Shown here piece by piece: positions 6,326 through 7,656 of a DNA stretch of 7,656 nucleotides. The position numbers were made by a program, and so were the translations under genes. The notes under the pieces were generated by a model. The model had not been told where the DNA came from. It did no database searches and worked only from the letters and a program-made list of their open reading frames with translations. Source of the DNA: Bacillota bacterium (GTDB lineage: Bacteria > Bacillota > Clostridia > Peptostreptococcales > Anaerovoracaceae); contig JAEDDI010000056.1 of NCBI GenBank assembly GCA_016293805.1, forward strand, positions 1 to 7,656, written 5' to 3'. Position 1 is the stretch's first letter, and the number at the start of each line of letters is the position of its first letter.

Positions 6326-6346
6326 ATGAAAGGTCGCGATCCATAA
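6326..6346 (+). CDS. Six-codon micro-ORF, MKGRDP
   Basis: ATG preceded by AAGGAG (6312-6317) at 8 nt, an excellent ribosome site. The frame reads Met-Lys-Gly-Arg-Asp-Pro and then TAA. The last codon before the stop is Pro, a context known to slow termination in some leader peptides. Such a strong site in front of six codons is unlikely to mark a normal protein. Confidence 0.4.
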   Translation: MKGRDP

Positions 6347-6390
6347 CTGTAGACAACTCGAATCGATTTAACAGAAAGGAAGGTTATACA

Positions 6391-6414
6391 GTGAAACTTA
6401 GAGAAATTTGTTAA
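6391..6414 (+). CDS. Seven-codon micro-ORF, MKLREIC (GTG start)
   Basis: GTG start with GAAAGGAAGG (6374-6383) 7 nt upstream. The frame reads Met-Lys-Leu-Arg-Glu-Ile-Cys and then TAA, and the stop touches the base of the closing hairpin. The start codon can pair within ACTGTA/TACAGT (6346-6351 with 6387-6392), leaving the ribosome site in the loop. Confidence 0.4.
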   Translation: MKLREIC

Positions 6415-6446
6415 TACCCCATCCGGTAAGACTGGATGGGGTATCT
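6412..6446. terminator. Strong hairpin shared by the small transcript and the GGDEF gene
   Basis: ATACCCCATCC (6414-6424) and GGATGGGGTAT (6434-6444) form a perfect 11-bp stem. Two inner pairs (G-U and G-C) extend it to 13 bp and leave a TAAGA loop. The downstream tract (CTTATT on +, TAACAAATTT on -) is only partly T-rich, so termination efficiency is uncertain. The GGDEF stop codon lies 5 bp beyond the stem. Confidence 0.7.
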
Positions 6447-6448
6447 TA

Positions 6449-7600
6449 TTACCTTAGGTTATGTTTGTTTTCATACATTCTGCTGTCTGCCTCAGATATC
6501 AGGCGGATCGCATCTTCATAGTCCCTGCACACTCCCGAAGAAACCCCGATACTTACACTCATATCAATTCCTGCATAAGATTCGCTGACAAGCTTTCCTG
6601 TTTCTCTTCGTATCCTGTCTGTAAGATAGCTTAGTTCCTCATCCGAAATGCCGGTTCCGGCAAGCAGGAACTCGTCTCCGCCGTATCTACATACAAATAT
6701 TCTGTGACGAATCACACCGCATGCGTGCTTAATAACTCCGGAAACCTCCCTGAGAACCTCATCGCCTGCCAGATGACCCAGGGTATCATTTATCATCTTG
6801 AAGTTATTAACATCCATCATAATGAACGTAATAGATTTCGGTTCTGAAGTTCTTGTCATTCCTTCAATATATTCTTCAAGTGCCCTTCTGTTATTCATCT
6901 TTGTAAGTGAATCGGTATGAATCACCGACTTCTGCTTTGTCTCAAACAGGAGCAGAACCGCAACTGTAACACCTGCCTGAAAAATGGTTATACCATAACA
7001 GAACACCTGAATAAGCCCGCCTGTTATTGCAGGAACAGCAAAATACAGCAGCGGCTTAAGTTCAGCTCTCCTGAGTCTGCTTTCTTCTCTCCTGAGGGCT
7101 GCGACTGTAACAGCAGTACCCACTAGAAGGTAGAAGAAGCACAGAATCGAATGAACAGCTACAGCAGGGCCCCGCTGATAGAGATTATCCTCCGTCACTG
7201 TAAACAGCAATCCTGTAAACGGATTCGAAACAAGCAACACCATAAACAGAATCAGCGGTACAGCGCATAATACGTGCACCCTGTCCCATCTCTTCTTCAT
7301 ATGCCCTGTTTCATATAACACATAGATTATCCATTCAAAAGCGATGATAACGCCCGATAACAGATATATCATATTTGCAAGGTGAACACATATATCTGCT
7401 CCGGCAAAATCAGCTCCGCGTACCCATGCCGCTGCAACATCCGAAACACACAATACACAGGCAGCTAAAACAATGCATCTGATTATTTTAGTCTGAACCG
7501 AGGCTTCTCTGTTATACCTGATTCCCCTGAACAGTATCAGAAGAAGAACTGCTATACATATTAAATTGATCTGTACGTAATATATAATGCGATAATCCAT
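6449..7600 (-). CDS. Membrane diguanylate cyclase (7 TM segments plus GGDEF domain)
   Basis: A 383-aa membrane protein predicted to make cyclic di-GMP from two GTP. Residues 1-225 contain about seven hydrophobic segments (near 5-24, 39-58, 70-95, 108-126, 148-170, 183-202, 204-220), forming a 7-TM sensor with no recognised ligand. The GGDEF domain starts at DSLTKMNNR (230-238). It has the metal-binding Asp263 in MMDVNNFK, INDTLGH (270-276), the intact signature CRYGGDEF (304-311), and SVSIGVSSG near the end. The product-inhibition site RxxD reads RHRI (298-301), so it has lost its Asp. There is no EAL domain. The start is the ATG at 7600-7598, with AGAGGA 4 nt upstream. The -10 candidate TATACC (7640-7635 on the - strand) would have its -35 outside the window. 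No partner gene is visible. Confidence 0.92.
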   Translation of the reverse strand: MDYRIIYYVQINLICIAVLLLILFRGIRYNREASVQTKIIRCIVLAACVLCVSDVAAAWVRGADFAGADICVHLANMIYLLSGVIIAFEWIIYVLYETGHMKKRWDRVHVLCAVPLILFMVLLVSNPFTGLLFTVTEDNLYQRGPAVAVHSILCFFYLLVGTAVTVAALRREESRLRRAELKPLLYFAVPAITGGLIQVFCYGITIFQAGVTVAVLLLFETKQKSVIHTDSLTKMNNRRALEEYIEGMTRTSEPKSITFIMMDVNNFKMINDTLGHLAGDEVLREVSGVIKHACGVIRHRIFVCRYGGDEFLLAGTGISDEELSYLTDRIRRETGKLVSESYAGIDMSVSIGVSSGVCRDYEDAIRLISEADSRMYENKHNLR

Positions 7601-7656
7601 CTATTCCTCTGTTATGAAGTGACCTTTGTCAAGAGGTATAATTCAATATTTATTCA

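Larger units (their letters stand above)
6206..6446 (+). ncRNA. Candidate small leader-like RNA of about 240 nt with micro-ORFs
   Basis: The segment lies between a near-consensus promoter and a 13-bp hairpin and has no long ORF. It contains an AAGAACAGAG direct repeat (6210-6219, 6245-6254) with a GTTCTT that can pair with either copy, several short ORFs of 2 to 11 codons, a stem covering one Shine-Dalgarno site (6281-6292 with 6314-6325), and a stem covering a GTG start (6346-6351 with 6387-6392). I do not recognise it as T-box, TPP, SAM, lysine, glycine, c-di-GMP, 6S or tmRNA. It could be an independent small RNA, a leader whose downstream gene was lost, or a peptide-encoding RNA. Both ends are predicted, not measured. 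Confidence 0.55.

Noticed and set aside
6113..6448. Known riboswitch or housekeeping RNA in the gap
   Set aside because: I looked by eye for conserved cores of T-box, TPP, SAM, lysine, glycine, cobalamin, c-di-GMP, 6S and tmRNA and found none; a covariance search was not possible.
7626..7642. Forward TATAAT at 7637-7642 as a promoter leaving the window
   Set aside because: The only TTG-type hexamer (TTGTCA, 7626-7631) is 5 bp away, so there is no properly spaced -35.

Overview
The window looks like a chromosomal segment of a Gram-positive, moderately low-GC Clostridia species, most likely a Lachnospiraceae member of the Butyrivibrio/Eubacterium type. This is inferred from AGGAGG-type ribosome sites, a CDP-glycerol-type transferase, an AraC regulator with a long C-terminal domain, and a 7-TM GGDEF protein. 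The genus cannot be fixed from the sequence.

Region 1 (1-1993, + strand) is the tail of a cell-surface polymer operon. It holds the C-terminus of a CDP-glycerol glycerophosphotransferase-like enzyme, an ATP-grasp protein of the sugar-transfer-associated type, and a short nucleotidyltransferase. The genes overlap by 8 nt or are 4 nt apart and end in a hairpin terminator whose loop carries the last stop codon.

Region 2 (2003-3541, - strand) is a 512-aa AraC-family regulator with a cupin sensor, a double HTH, and a C-terminal domain that resembles the end of GH39-type regulators without the catalytic barrel. It is divergent from region 3. The 133-bp gap between them has an extended -10 promoter in each direction and repeated sites that could be operators.

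Region 3 (3675-6140, + strand) is a three-gene operon: an AlaX-L-type alanyl-tRNA editing protein, thiamine pyrophosphokinase, and a LUD-domain protein. It ends in a GC-rich hairpin with a T run.

Region 4 (6141-6448) has no long ORF but is not empty. It contains a near-consensus sigma-A promoter with a 17-bp spacer, several micro-ORFs of 2-11 codons (three with good Shine-Dalgarno sites), hairpins that could hide those sites, and a 13-bp closing hairpin. It looks like a small transcript built like a translation-attenuation leader but with no gene downstream on its strand. This is the most unusual part of the window.

Region 5 (6449-7600, - strand) is a membrane-bound diguanylate cyclase with an intact GGDEF motif and a degenerate inhibitory site. 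It converges on the small transcript and shares its closing hairpin.
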